Counted from the stretch's first letter, positions 48,424-58,549 are shown. The stretch: DNA of 64,000 nt from Syntrophomonadaceae bacterium (GCA_007119965.1 SKOR01000068.1:1-64000), one strand, 5' to 3'. Numbers and translations: made by a program. The notes: generated by a model not told the origin, from the letters alone.

Positions 48424-48739
48424 TGTGCTCTCTCCTTTTATTAACGGGTAGTAAGTAATAAGGTAGCACGTAGGCAGCCTGCTGTCAATTATGGCCGGCT
48501 GTTTTTCCGGTTGAGCCCGCTTGGGAGATAAATCCTGCGCAGCCGTTCCGGGCAGGACCGCATTATTTTTCGCCGGGCAGTTCTACCCGCCTGATTGAGA
48601 AAACCGGACAGCCAAAACATTGAATACCGGTCATGGGCAGCCAGATTAAACATCTTAACTAAGATTGCCTCCAGGGCAGGATATCGGAAGGGGCTTAAAG
48701 AATACCTGACAGCAGTCTGTTTTGCGAGGAGGCAGTTGA

Positions 48740-50086
48740 ATGAGCCAGAGTGAGATGAGCCGGGCGAAACGGCACCTGGAAACAACCCGGAAAATGAAGG
48801 AAATGCTGCCGCGTTTTTTTATGCGCCAGATGGAACGGCGCTTCAGCGGCAGCGAACCGCTGGCCTGGTGTATGGTCGGCGTACCCCCTGAACTGCTGAA
48901 AGCTTTTGACCTGCTGTTTGAATGGCCCGAAAATTTTGGCACAATGTGCGCCAGCAGGCTGGTTGCCCCCCGTTTTATCGAAGTTGCCGAAGGTGACGGT
49001 TACTCCCAGGAACTCTGTTCATATGTTACCAACACCATGGGCTACTGCAAGCTGACTAAAGAGGGCGGAGAACCGCCCGAGGAATCACCCCTGCCGGGAG
49101 GGATGGGCACACCTTCCATGATGCTCGGGTCGGGTTTTATATGCGAGCCGCGCTGGAAGTGGTTTCAGTCAATTGCCACCCGCTTCTTTGATGTTCCCGT
49201 TTACAGCAGCGATCCCCTGGCTCCTCCCTGGGATATTGATCCGCGCGATCCGCGGATTGAAGAACACTACCTGTCCCTGCTGCGGGAAGATTTAGCCGGC
49301 CAGATCGCTTTTATGGAAAAACACACCGGCAGGAAACTCGACCTGGACCTGCTGCGCGAAACCCTGGCCCTCTCGCATGAAGCCCTGGGTTACTGGCGGG
49401 ATACACTTGCTCTGCGCAAAGCTGTCCCCTGCCCGATGGGTTCGACCGACTATTTCCACTCAATAATTCCCCAGATGTACCTGGTCGGCGACAGGGAAGC
49501 AGTGGACTTTTACAGGGAAATGTATGAAGAGGTTAAAGATCGCGTCGACCGCGGGGTGGGAATTGTAGAAGAAGAAAAATACCGCCTGATCTGGTTCGGG
49601 CTGCCGCCCTGGTTTAACATGGGAATTTTCAACTACCTGGAATCACTGGGCGCTGTCGTAGCTTACGAATCTACTTACAATGTCGGCGATTATTTTGAAG
49701 TAGACTTAAGCGACCCCCTGGAAGCCCTGGTCAGGCGAACCTGGCAGCGGGCAGTTAAAATGCACGATTACGGCTCTGAAACCATGCCGGAGCTCTGCAA
49801 TCCCGCCGTTTTCGGAGGGTTTTCGGGCAGCAGCCTGTTAGATGAGCTGGTCGGAGAATACAGCTTGAACGGCGCATTGATGCACCTGACCCGTTCCTGC
49901 CGGGCGGTATCCTTCGGCGAAGTACACACCAAGAACAGGTTGGCCGGGCTGGGTGTCCCATCCCTGATCTTTGAAAGTGATATGGCCGACCCCCGCCTCT
50001 GGTCGGATGCCCAGATCAAAACAAGGCTGCACGCCTTCCTGGAAACTATGGATAAAGCTGCCGGAGGAGGTAAGATCAATGACTGA
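48740..50086 (+). CDS. 2-hydroxyacyl-CoA dehydratase / benzoyl-CoA reductase family (HgdB/BcrC-like) subunit
   Basis: 448 aa; FGTMCASRLVAPRFIEVAEGDGYSQELCSYVTNTMGYC. Confidence 0.82.
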   Translation: MSQSEMSRAKRHLETTRKMKEMLPRFFMRQMERRFSGSEPLAWCMVGVPPELLKAFDLLFEWPENFGTMCASRLVAPRFIEVAEGDGYSQELCSYVTNTMGYCKLTKEGGEPPEESPLPGGMGTPSMMLGSGFICEPRWKWFQSIATRFFDVPVYSSDPLAPPWDIDPRDPRIEEHYLSLLREDLAGQIAFMEKHTGRKLDLDLLRETLALSHEALGYWRDTLALRKAVPCPMGSTDYFHSIIPQMYLVGDREAVDFYREMYEEVKDRVDRGVGIVEEEKYRLIWFGLPPWFNMGIFNYLESLGAVVAYESTYNVGDYFEVDLSDPLEALVRRTWQRAVKMHDYGSETMPELCNPAVFGGFSGSSLLDELVGEYSLNGALMHLTRSCRAVSFGEVHTKNRLAGLGVPSLIFESDMADPRLWSDAQIKTRLHAFLETMDKAAGGGKIND

Positions 50087-51209
50087 GAACAATAGAAGCT
50101 CCGCAGCAGGCAGGAATGCCGCGATTGAAAGCGAAGAGCGGATCCGGCGCATCAAGGCAAAAAGCGGCAAACCTGTAATCGGCTATTTATGCTGCTTTGC
50201 CCCGCCTGAGATAATCAGCGCCGCAGGAGCGATTCCCTACCGGATTATGGGCCGCCCCGGTGAAGACAATTCGGCGGCAGACGCTTATGTCGAACCTTAC
50301 GGCTGTACCTATGTGCGCAATATTCTCGCCCGCGCGGTACGGGGCGAGCTCGACTTCTTAGACGGCCTGGTTATTTCTCACAGCTGCGACATGGTCCAGC
50401 GGCTCTACGGGATCTGGACATATTACCATCCCCTCCCTTACTCTTACATGTTTAACGTGCCGCATCAGGTCAGCCCCTGGGCACAAGACTTTTTTAAACG
50501 TGAGCTCGGCTTCTTCCAGGAAAGCCTGGAGAAGTTTACAGGCCATGATATTGACCCGGACTCTTTAAAAGATACCCTGACCGCCTATAACCTTAACCGT
50601 TCACTGGTGCGGGAACTTTATGCCCTGCGTAAAGAAAACCCGCCCCTGGTTAAAGGCAGTGAAATTCTTGACCTTCTGATCGACGGGGGGACGCTGCCTC
50701 CGGAAGATTTTACAGCTTTGCTCCGGGAAAAATTAGCCGAAGCAAAGCTGCGCAGCCGGCTGGGGGGCAAAGGACCCCGCATTATGGTCTGGGGCTCTGT
50801 TATGGACGATCCCGCCTTATTGCTGATCATTGAAGAAGCCGGGGGCAGGGTTGTCGCCGACGACACCTGCATCGGCTTTCGGGTATGGGAAAAAGATGTC
50901 CCCCTTACTGACGATTTATACACAGGACTCACTGAGCATTACTTTATAAACTTCCAGTGCCCACGCACAGACCGCGGCCCCGGGGTCGGGCGCTTCGATT
51001 ATTTGCTGCAGCGTGCCCGTGAATACAACATCGATGGAGTCGTCGGTTACTGCATCTCTTTCTGTGATCCCCATAAATTTGACTACCCGGACCTGCGCGA
51101 TTACCTCAGGAAAGAAGGCCTGCCGCTGCTGCTGGTTGACGACAACTACAGTTTTGAGCCGGCCGGGTCCCTGAAAACAAGGCTGCAGGCTTTTATGGAG
51201 ATGATCTGA
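50079..51209 (+). CDS. 2-hydroxyacyl-CoA dehydratase / benzoyl-CoA reductase family, second subunit
   Basis: Start ATG at 50079 overlapping previous stop; PVIGYLCCFAPPEIISAAGAIPYRIMG, SHSCDMVQRLYGIW, GVVGYCISFCDPHKFDYP, RLQAFMEMI. Confidence 0.85.
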   Translation: MTENNRSSAAGRNAAIESEERIRRIKAKSGKPVIGYLCCFAPPEIISAAGAIPYRIMGRPGEDNSAADAYVEPYGCTYVRNILARAVRGELDFLDGLVISHSCDMVQRLYGIWTYYHPLPYSYMFNVPHQVSPWAQDFFKRELGFFQESLEKFTGHDIDPDSLKDTLTAYNLNRSLVRELYALRKENPPLVKGSEILDLLIDGGTLPPEDFTALLREKLAEAKLRSRLGGKGPRIMVWGSVMDDPALLLIIEEAGGRVVADDTCIGFRVWEKDVPLTDDLYTGLTEHYFINFQCPRTDRGPGVGRFDYLLQRAREYNIDGVVGYCISFCDPHKFDYPDLRDYLRKEGLPLLLVDDNYSFEPAGSLKTRLQAFMEMI

Positions 51210-51397
51210 CAGCGCCATCACTGCCGTCTGCGCAGAACCGGCAGCAATATTAGTTTGTACCTGCTCAGTTAACCTGCAAATCCGGATTCCTTTGGAAACG
51301 CGAGCAGATCCAAAAGTTTTTCTTGTGCCGTCTCGCTAAATATGAGAAAATAATAACATTCATTTTTTATACCCGGCAATAGCAGCAGCAAAGGTGC

Positions 51398-52645
51398 GTG
51401 ATGGTAATGTCTTTGATTATACAGAAGTACGGGGGCTCTTCGGTAGCTACCACCGATCATATTCGCCGTGTGGCGATGGGGGTGGCATCTTCCAGGGTCA
51501 AGGGCAACAAAGTTGCCGTGGTTGTTTCTGCAATGGGCGGTCAAACCGACCAGCTGCTGAACCTGGCTGCCGAGATAACCAACCACCCTCCCGGCAGGGA
51601 GCAGGATGCCCTGGTCGCAACAGGAGAACAGGTTTGTGCCGCATTGATGGCCATTACCCTGGAGAGCCTCGGACACAGGGCTAAGTCGCTGATGGGGCTC
51701 CAGCTGCCCCTGATTACGGACAATGTCCACACCAGGGCGCGGATTACAGAGATGCAAACCGAAAATATTGAGCAAGTTCTTAATGATGATATTATACCCG
51801 TAGTAGCAGGTTTCCAGGGTATAACCGAAGACGGCAGCATAAGCACCCTGGGCCGCGGCGGCTCCGATACTACAGCAGTCGCCCTGGCAGCATCCCTGAA
51901 TGCAGACTGCTGCGAAATATACTCAGATGTAGACGGCGTATATACGGCAGATCCCAATATCTGCCCCAAGGCCCGCCATATTAAGAAAATATCTTACCAG
52001 GAAATGCTGGAACTGGCCGGGTTGGGAGCCAAGGTCCTGCACAGCCGCTCTGTTGAGCTTGCTCAAAAGTACCAGGTTCCCCTGGTAGTTAAATCGTCAT
52101 TCGGGGGAGAAAGACAGACCTGGATTGTCAACGAGGAGGAAGTCATGGAAAACTCAGTTATTAAAGGGGTCACCCTTGAAAAGAACGTATCGAAAATATC
52201 CCTGATTCGGGTCCCCGATCGGCCCGGTATCGCCTATCAGATCTTATCCCCGCTGGCCGATGCAGCGATCAATGTCGATATGATCATTCAAAATGCCAGT
52301 ATTGAAGGGTATACCGACTTTACCTTCACTATACCGACCAGCGACCTGGCAAAGGCAAAGGGACTGGTCGAAATTGTGGCGGCTGAAATTGGCGCCCAGG
52401 AGATGCTTGCCGCTAACAATATTGTTAAAATATCTGCCGTGGGAATCGGCATCAAAACCAATCCCGGGGTAGCTGCCCGCATGTTCCGCTCCCTGTCATC
52501 AGAAAATATCAATATAGAAATGATCAGCACTTCCGAATACCGTATTTCCTGCGTAATTGAAGAAAAATACGGTGAACTAGCGGTCAGGGCAGTCCATAAA
52601 GCGTTTGAGCTTGACAACATAAAGCAGGAAGAAAAAGAGGTTTAA
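51398..52645 (+). CDS. lysC: Aspartate kinase
   Basis: 415 aa; LIIQKYGGSSVATTDHIRRVA, TLGRGGSDTTAVALAASL, two ACT domains. Confidence 0.94.
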   Translation: MMVMSLIIQKYGGSSVATTDHIRRVAMGVASSRVKGNKVAVVVSAMGGQTDQLLNLAAEITNHPPGREQDALVATGEQVCAALMAITLESLGHRAKSLMGLQLPLITDNVHTRARITEMQTENIEQVLNDDIIPVVAGFQGITEDGSISTLGRGGSDTTAVALAASLNADCCEIYSDVDGVYTADPNICPKARHIKKISYQEMLELAGLGAKVLHSRSVELAQKYQVPLVVKSSFGGERQTWIVNEEEVMENSVIKGVTLEKNVSKISLIRVPDRPGIAYQILSPLADAAINVDMIIQNASIEGYTDFTFTIPTSDLAKAKGLVEIVAAEIGAQEMLAANNIVKISAVGIGIKTNPGVAARMFRSLSSENINIEMISTSEYRISCVIEEKYGELAVRAVHKAFELDNIKQEEKEV

Positions 52646-52689
52646 ACAGCCTCATACACCGGCCGTAATTAACCGGACCACGAAAAAGG

Positions 52690-53634
52690 GTGAACTGTAT
52701 GAAAAGCGCTGAAATGAACCGCCTGTGGAGTGGCTTCTGGCAAATAGCCGACCCTAAAATATGGATTGCTTCGACGATACCGATGGCTGTGGGCGGCACT
52801 ATTGCCTACACCCACCTGGGCAGCTTTAGCTGGCCCTGGTTTTTGATTGGCGCTGTCGCCATTTACCTGCTTGAAATAGGAAAAAACGCGATTAACGAAT
52901 ATGTCGATTATTTAAGCGGGGTTGACCGGTTCGTATCCGCCGACAAGAGGACCCCATTCAGCGGCGGCAAAAAAACTATTATCGACGGCAAACTGTCACT
53001 GGGAGAAAATTTGGCGATCGGGGTGATCACGGTCGTTATCGGCAGCCTGCTCGGTTTTTATGTTGTCCTGGCCAGGGATTTCAATGTTCTCTGGTTCGGC
53101 CTGGCAGGTGTTTTTTTCGCCCTATTTTACAGCCTCCCCCCCCTGAAATTTGCTTACCGCGGTCTTGGTGAGCTTGTAGTTGGTTTCACTTTCGGGCCGC
53201 TGATCACCACTGGCACTTACCTGGTCCAGGCCCATACCATCGCCCCTGAAGTCGTGCTTGCCTCGCTGCCACTGGGCTTTATCATCGCCAACGTACTCTG
53301 GATTAACCAGTACCCTGATTATGAAGCCGATCTGAAAGGCGGCAAGATGAACGGGGTCGTCCGCCTGGGCAAGGAAAAAGGGATCAGTGTCTATGCCCTG
53401 CTTTTCGGACTGGCCTATATCTCCCTGCTCCTGCTGGCTCTGTTCAGCCTGAATTTTTTCTGGCTGCTGCCATTGTTAAGCCTTCCCCTGGCCTTAAAAG
53501 CAATTACTGTAGCCCGCAGGCATTTCAACGATATCCCCAGGTTGATTGAAGCAAATGCAAAAACAATCCAGGTTTACCAGTTCACCGGACTGGCCATGGT
53601 TGCAGCGGCACTCCTTCCCCTCTTATTTACCTAA
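52690..53634 (+). CDS. UbiA-family prenyltransferase (MenA-like)
   Basis: 314 aa; multi-TM, NEYVDYLSGVDRF and NQYPDYEAD aspartate motifs. Confidence 0.85.
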   Translation: MNCMKSAEMNRLWSGFWQIADPKIWIASTIPMAVGGTIAYTHLGSFSWPWFLIGAVAIYLLEIGKNAINEYVDYLSGVDRFVSADKRTPFSGGKKTIIDGKLSLGENLAIGVITVVIGSLLGFYVVLARDFNVLWFGLAGVFFALFYSLPPLKFAYRGLGELVVGFTFGPLITTGTYLVQAHTIAPEVVLASLPLGFIIANVLWINQYPDYEADLKGGKMNGVVRLGKEKGISVYALLFGLAYISLLLLALFSLNFFWLLPLLSLPLALKAITVARRHFNDIPRLIEANAKTIQVYQFTGLAMVAAALLPLLFT

Positions 53635-53661
53635 CGCCATTTGGATGAAAACGGTGAATAT

Positions 53662-53703
53662 AAAAAAGCCGGGCTGCTTAAAATAAGCAGCCCGGCTTTT
53701 TAT
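53662..53703. terminator. Bidirectional rho-independent terminator
   Basis: AAAAAAGCCGGGCTGCTT-aaaat-AAGCAGCCCGGCTTTTTA between convergent genes. Confidence 0.9.
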
Positions 53704-53739
53704 TGACCTGAAATACCTGCCTGAACCAGCGAAGTCCGG

Positions 53740-53868
53740 TTATTTCCTGGCTTCCGGTTCCATCGGCTTGTTACAACAAACGAGGGTTCCCACCCCTTCT
53801 TCAACTACTTTAACGACATTGGTGCATACCTGACAACTGTAAACCTGCTCTTTTTTTGTAGCCATCAT
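53740..53868 (-). CDS. Desulforedoxin-domain small protein (not in ORF track)
   Basis: Hand translation: MMATKKEQVYSCQVCTNVVKVVEEGVGTLVCCNKPMEPEARK; CxxC...CC pattern of the desulforedoxin/desulfoferrodoxin N-domain; GGAGGAAACA RBS. Confidence 0.85.
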   Translation of the reverse strand: MMATKKEQVYSCQVCTNVVKVVEEGVGTLVCCNKPMEPEARK

Positions 53869-53944
53869 TGTTTCCTCCTGCCGTTTGATTGCATCCAGTA
53901 TATAATACACAGGCCTGGAACTTTTTTAAATGCAGCCGGATTCC

Positions 53945-54268
53945 CTAGCAGCATCCGCCATCGCATTTTTGATCGCTCTGATCGGCTGCAGGATCTGTTA
54001 TTGAAAAACCGGCCTGCGGTCCGTCATGAAAATCAATCGCCTTGCCGTCTACAAAGTTCGCAATACCCTGATCGAAGATTACTTTAATGTCCCCAAGGTC
54101 TTCAACAATATCTTTACCTTCTTGAACCGACTCATCCAGAGTCAGGCCATACCTGGGGCCGCCTCAGCCTACTCCACTGACATAGATGCGGATATGGGCA
54201 TTTGTTTTTTCTTCTTCAGCAAGATATTCTTTAAATTTTTCTTTTGCGGCATTTGTTACAGTTAACAT
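53945..54268 (-). CDS. HesB/IscA-like selenoprotein, in-frame UGA (Sec) at codon 35 (not in ORF track)
   Basis: Hand translation: MLTVTNAAKEKFKEYLAEEEKTNAHIRIYVSGVGUGGPRYGLTLDESVQEGKDIVEDLGDIKVIFDQGIANFVDGKAIDFHDGPQAGFSITDPAADQSDQKCDGGCC; UGA at 54166..54164; GGAGG RBS; homology-like sequence continues past UGA to TAG. Confidence 0.87.
54143..54155 (-). promoter_or_regulatory. Candidate bacterial SECIS apical hairpin
   Basis: CAGG-TATGG-CCTG, beginning about 9 nt 3' of the UGA; small loop containing G. Confidence 0.45.
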
Positions 54269-54297
54269 AAATAAAACCTCCTTGTAATCGAATCCAT

Positions 54298-54582
54298 TTA
54301 GAAGAGAACCCTGATAATATCGGCTGCTTCTTTGCTGTTTATACTGTAATGAACTTCGGTTCCCCTGCGTTCGCTGACAATAATCCCCAAATCCCTTAAC
54401 CGACCCAGGTGCTGGGATACAGTAGACTGAGAAAGCTGCAGGCAGTTCTGCATTGAAGTAACGTTGCAGGAGTCACGCTGCAGTAGCTCTTTTACTATAC
54501 ATAGCCGGACAGGGTTTGATAATGCTTTCAGCAAGATTGCCTTTTCTCTGATTAATTGCAGATCATTTGTTGTATCCATCAC
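54298..54582 (-). CDS. ArsR-family transcriptional regulator
   Basis: 94 aa; LLKALSNPVRLCIVKELLQRDSCNV...LSQSTVSQHLGRLRDLGIIVSERRGTEVHYSI. Confidence 0.92.
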   Translation of the reverse strand: MMDTTNDLQLIREKAILLKALSNPVRLCIVKELLQRDSCNVTSMQNCLQLSQSTVSQHLGRLRDLGIIVSERRGTEVHYSINSKEAADIIRVLF

Positions 54583-54792
54583 GGATTCCCTCCTCGATAA
54601 TTATTGTATCATAATATTTCGATTATGCAACCGCTTCCGGCCGATCTTCGCATGTTTTTTTACGTTAAATCTGCATCTTCCCCGAAACTGCCGGCGTAAC
54701 CCGCTATCTACTCAATACTGGCCGCCTGAAAGAGCCAATTCACTCAACTCATTTTGCCGCACCGGGGTCTATTATGCAGCCTTCATGTGGTT

Positions 54793-55025
<233 letters not shown>

Positions 55026-55065
55026 CTATTTCCAACAATCCGCTAATTACTCACCATAACAGCTG

Positions 55066-56481
55066 TTAGCCGACATTTTCAACGGTCGGCTTAGGCTCGA
55101 GCTCATCCCAATTCTTTTTACGGTAACGGATATATAATAGCAGGGCGCTAACAGCATACTGAAGGGTCATCACCCACCAGATATAGTACACTTCCAACTC
55201 TAAAGTAAATATTATGACGTACATAAATGGCAGCCGAACAAAAAGGTTGCTGTAAAGGCTGATTCTGAAAGGCCCTTTTGTATCTCCGGTTCCTTTAAGC
55301 GCGCCGCTGAAAATCATGGAGAGGGCGATGAACGGCTGAGTTACTCCCGCTATCTGCAGGCAGAGCACCCCAAGACGCACTACTTCCGGGTCGGGTGGAT
55401 CAAAGAGGCTCATAACCGCGAAGGGCATGAATAAAAACAGCATACCTACACTGGTCATTAACAATGTTCCAAGAAACACGGCCCAATAACCCGTCGCCCT
55501 GGCCTGCGCAATAAAACCCGCGCCGAGACGCTGGCTCACCAGGGTCGTCGCTGCGATAGCCAGGGCGTGGCCGGGCATAAATGAAATTGCTTCGGCAGCA
55601 ATAGCCGCTGCATTGGCGGCGAAAGCAACCGGGCCAAGCATGGTAATCCAACTGGCGGAAATTACCCTGCTGCCGCTTAAGGTCAGTTCTTCCGCTCCGG
55701 CCGGGATGCTGAATCTCAGAATCTTTTTGATTACAGACTTATGCAGGGGGAAAAGTGATTTAAAGGTAAAAGGTAATATGCCCTTATGAAAAAAGAGGTA
55801 ACCCAGCGAAAGAACCAGGGCAATCAACTGGGCAGAGCCTGTCGCCAGTGCCGCCCCTCTCACACCCAGCTCCGGAAACCCAAAATGGCCGAAAATAAGC
55901 AGGTAATCTCCGATCACATTGTACGTGTTGGCTATCAGGGCTATGATCATCGGCACGCGGGTATTACCCGTACCGCGAATAATACCCGAACAGACCAGCA
56001 GGGGCAGCAGGGCAAAACCGCCGCTGAAAAGGGCATAATTAAAATAATCCTGGGTAAAAGCAAGCGAGGCTGAATCCCTGATTATCGATGCAAAAAAGAG
56101 ATTGCCAAAAAGAGCTCCGAGGCCCGCGTAAACGATGGTAATCAACAGGCTGACAGAGAGAGCCTGGCCGCCTGTGAGCGCCGCATTCTTCATATCATTT
56201 GCCCCTGTATAACGGGCCACCAGGGCATTGGCCCCGATGCCAAGCGCTCCAAGGATCATCAGCGAATTAAAGAGAATCAGCGCCCCGTATTCTACTCCTG
56301 TCGCCTCAGCGGCCCCGAGACGCATTACCATGGCCGTATCGAAAATCCAAACGAATGTGTGCAGGCCCATTTCAATAACCAGCGGCCAGGAAAGGACAAT
56401 AATATTGTATACAGGCCTGAAGTTCCCGTTTTCACCCGCTAACGCAGGTTTATGTACCTGGATGCTTTTTTTCTTGAACAC
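55066..56481 (-). CDS. MATE family efflux transporter
   Basis: 471 aa; 12 TM; PLVIEMGLHTFVWIFDTAMV, GIIRGTGNTRVPM, FSGALKGTGDTKGPF. Confidence 0.92.
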   Translation of the reverse strand: MFKKKSIQVHKPALAGENGNFRPVYNIIVLSWPLVIEMGLHTFVWIFDTAMVMRLGAAEATGVEYGALILFNSLMILGALGIGANALVARYTGANDMKNAALTGGQALSVSLLITIVYAGLGALFGNLFFASIIRDSASLAFTQDYFNYALFSGGFALLPLLVCSGIIRGTGNTRVPMIIALIANTYNVIGDYLLIFGHFGFPELGVRGAALATGSAQLIALVLSLGYLFFHKGILPFTFKSLFPLHKSVIKKILRFSIPAGAEELTLSGSRVISASWITMLGPVAFAANAAAIAAEAISFMPGHALAIAATTLVSQRLGAGFIAQARATGYWAVFLGTLLMTSVGMLFLFMPFAVMSLFDPPDPEVVRLGVLCLQIAGVTQPFIALSMIFSGALKGTGDTKGPFRISLYSNLFVRLPFMYVIIFTLELEVYYIWWVMTLQYAVSALLLYIRYRKKNWDELEPKPTVENVG

Positions 56482-56872
56482 TATTACTCACAACCACCTG
56501 TCAGTATCACTTTAGTTTTGAGTACATATCAGACGAGAAGGGATAAGTCACCCTTCCCGCCGGCATCAGAAAAATTTTGGCTGCTGCAAACCATTACTGC
56601 CGCTTCTTCCGGTAAAACAGGCCGTCCATAATCTATTACGCCAGACAGTGACCTTTTTTATTTTATCCAACTGCCCCGATTTAAGCAAGCCTTTAAGCTG
56701 CCGGACCAGAAAGTTTTGCCGTATTTCCCAACTGATTCACTTTAACCCGGGCTGCTTTATGGCATCCGGTTCTTAAGATGACAGCAGGCGTAGACTGCCG
56801 GGCTGCCAAAAGACAGCTGAACAGGCAGATACCGTTCATCTTAGTGCCCGGCGGAAACAATGCCCATAAAGC

Positions 56873-56890
56873 TGGCATGATATTTGCAAT
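56873..56890 (+). promoter_or_regulatory. Predicted sigma-54 promoter
   Basis: cTGGCAT-GATAT-TTGCAA, consensus TGGCAC-N5-TTGCW with correct spacing, 47 nt upstream of the likely TTG start. Confidence 0.7.
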
Positions 56891-56936
56891 AGTAATCTTA
56901 GGTTAAATGAATTCAACTTTTGAGGAGGTAAAGATA

Positions 56937-58265
56937 TTGGACAGGCAAGGTGTAATAAAAGAAGGCGGGCGTATCCTTGACATGATTTTAAAGGAGCAGC
57001 TCAGTGCTGAGGAAAGAGATCGGATAGTGGCCGATTCAGTAGAAAACTATACTGACTTTGTTAACCCCGGCATTCTTGCAGTGCGTAAATCGGTCTCAAC
57101 AGACTACTCTTTCGTGGAATGGGAAGATGAAGGCGCGGTTTTTCGCGACACCCACGGTGTAGAGTTTATCGACTGCCTGGGTGGTTACGGGATCTATATG
57201 CTGGGCCACCGCAATCCAAAGGTTCTTGAAGTTGTCAAGGCCCAGTTGGACCGCTACGCGCTGCACAGCCAGGAACTGGTTGAACCGCTGCGGGGTTACC
57301 TCTCAAAGCTCGTATCCATGGTTACTCCCGGTGACCTGAAATATTCCTTCATCTGCAACGGTGGTGCAGAAGCGGTTGAAATGGCCCTTAAGCTGGCCAG
57401 GCTCGCTTCAGGGAAAAGATGCTTTATATCAACAGTCAACGCATTTCACGGCAAATCTATGGGTGCTGTTTCGGCAACAGGAAAAGACACCTACCGCAAA
57501 CCTTACCTCCCCTTAATCCCGGGCTTTCAGCACGTTGAATACGCTGATGCCGAGGCAATGGAAAAAGCAATTCGCAACCTTATTGCTGTCGGCGATTCGG
57601 TGGCCGGTGTAATTGTGGAGCCAATCCAGGGCGAAGCAGGAATCATTGTGCCCCCGGCCGGTTACCTGTCCGATCTGCGTGAGATCTGCGATCGCTACGG
57701 GGTTTACCTGATTACCGATGAAATTCAGACAGGCATGGGCCGGACCGGAACTTTTTGGGCCGTAGAAGAAGAAAACGTTGTCCCCGATATCCTGATCATG
57801 GGTAAAGCTTTCGGCGGAGGAGTCATGCCGGTCACCGGAATTGTAGCCCGTCCGTCTTTATGGGATAACATGAAAGACAACCCCTGGATTCTCGGCTCAC
57901 CCACCTTTGGCGGGAACCCTTTGAGCTGCTCGGCAGCCATTGCCGCGATCAAGTATACTGTTGAATGGGATATACCTGCAATGGCGGCAGATAAAGGCAA
58001 GTACATCATGGATAAACTGCTTGAACTTAAAGAAAAGTACGCCGTGTTAAAAGACATCCGCGGGAGGGGCCTGCTGATTGGGATGGAGTTCCCCACTGAT
58101 GAAATTGGTTTTGCCCTGGCTAAAGGGCTCTTCGATCAACGGGTGCTGGTCGGGGGAACCCTGAACAACTCCAGGGTAATACGTATCGAGCCGCCGGCAG
58201 TTATTTCCATGGAACAAATTGATACAGTCCTGTCGTGCCTGGAAAAAACCCTGAAAACCCTGTAG
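56937..58265 (+). CDS. Class III aminotransferase (putrescine aminotransferase/YgjG-like)
   Basis: ICNGGAEAVEMALKLARLASGKRCFISTVNAFHGKSMGAVSATG, VEPIQGEAGIIVPPAGYL, ITDEIQTGMGRTG, MGKAFGGGVMP; likely TTG start at 56937 with GAGGAGGT RBS. Confidence 0.9.
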   Translation: MDRQGVIKEGGRILDMILKEQLSAEERDRIVADSVENYTDFVNPGILAVRKSVSTDYSFVEWEDEGAVFRDTHGVEFIDCLGGYGIYMLGHRNPKVLEVVKAQLDRYALHSQELVEPLRGYLSKLVSMVTPGDLKYSFICNGGAEAVEMALKLARLASGKRCFISTVNAFHGKSMGAVSATGKDTYRKPYLPLIPGFQHVEYADAEAMEKAIRNLIAVGDSVAGVIVEPIQGEAGIIVPPAGYLSDLREICDRYGVYLITDEIQTGMGRTGTFWAVEEENVVPDILIMGKAFGGGVMPVTGIVARPSLWDNMKDNPWILGSPTFGGNPLSCSAAIAAIKYTVEWDIPAMAADKGKYIMDKLLELKEKYAVLKDIRGRGLLIGMEFPTDEIGFALAKGLFDQRVLVGGTLNNSRVIRIEPPAVISMEQIDTVLSCLEKTLKTL

Positions 58266-58269
58266 CGGC

Positions 58270-58549
58270 AAAATGTTTTGGATCCCGGGCGGGGCGGAAA
58301 CCAGTGATAATGTTATTAAGATAGCGCGCCAGTTTCCAGGGCGCCGTAAACAGCTGACCCCCCTGGAAAGGCCCCGACCCGGTAATCATGGGTCAGATCG
58401 GCGCCTGCCTGAAGGGAAAAGGAGTTTATACCAGCCTGCGCCGGAACTACCCCTTCCTGGACCCGCAGATCGCCAGCAATGTAGATAAAATGAAATTCGG
58501 CCCCGATGTGATTGATCAATGCCTGAAGTTAGCTTATGAGAGCCTGTAA
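58270..58549 (+). pseudogene. Decayed fragment, possibly another aminotransferase with internal deletion
   Basis: Frame 1 PGGAETSDNVIKIARQFPGRRK resembles the class III aminotransferase G-[AG]-EAN-ALKLAR segment; another frame gives KGPDPVIMGQIGACLKGKGVYTSLRRNYPFLDPQIASNVDKMKFGPDVIDQCLKLAYESL*. Confidence 0.55.

Noticed and set aside
51210-51397. Possible lysine riboswitch upstream of lysC
   Set aside because: No conserved lysine-riboswitch core sequence could be recognised in the 188-nt gap.
54026-54265. 79-aa plus-strand ORF
   Set aside because: Antisense to the HesB-like selenoprotein gene, whose protein match, RBS and Sec context are much stronger.
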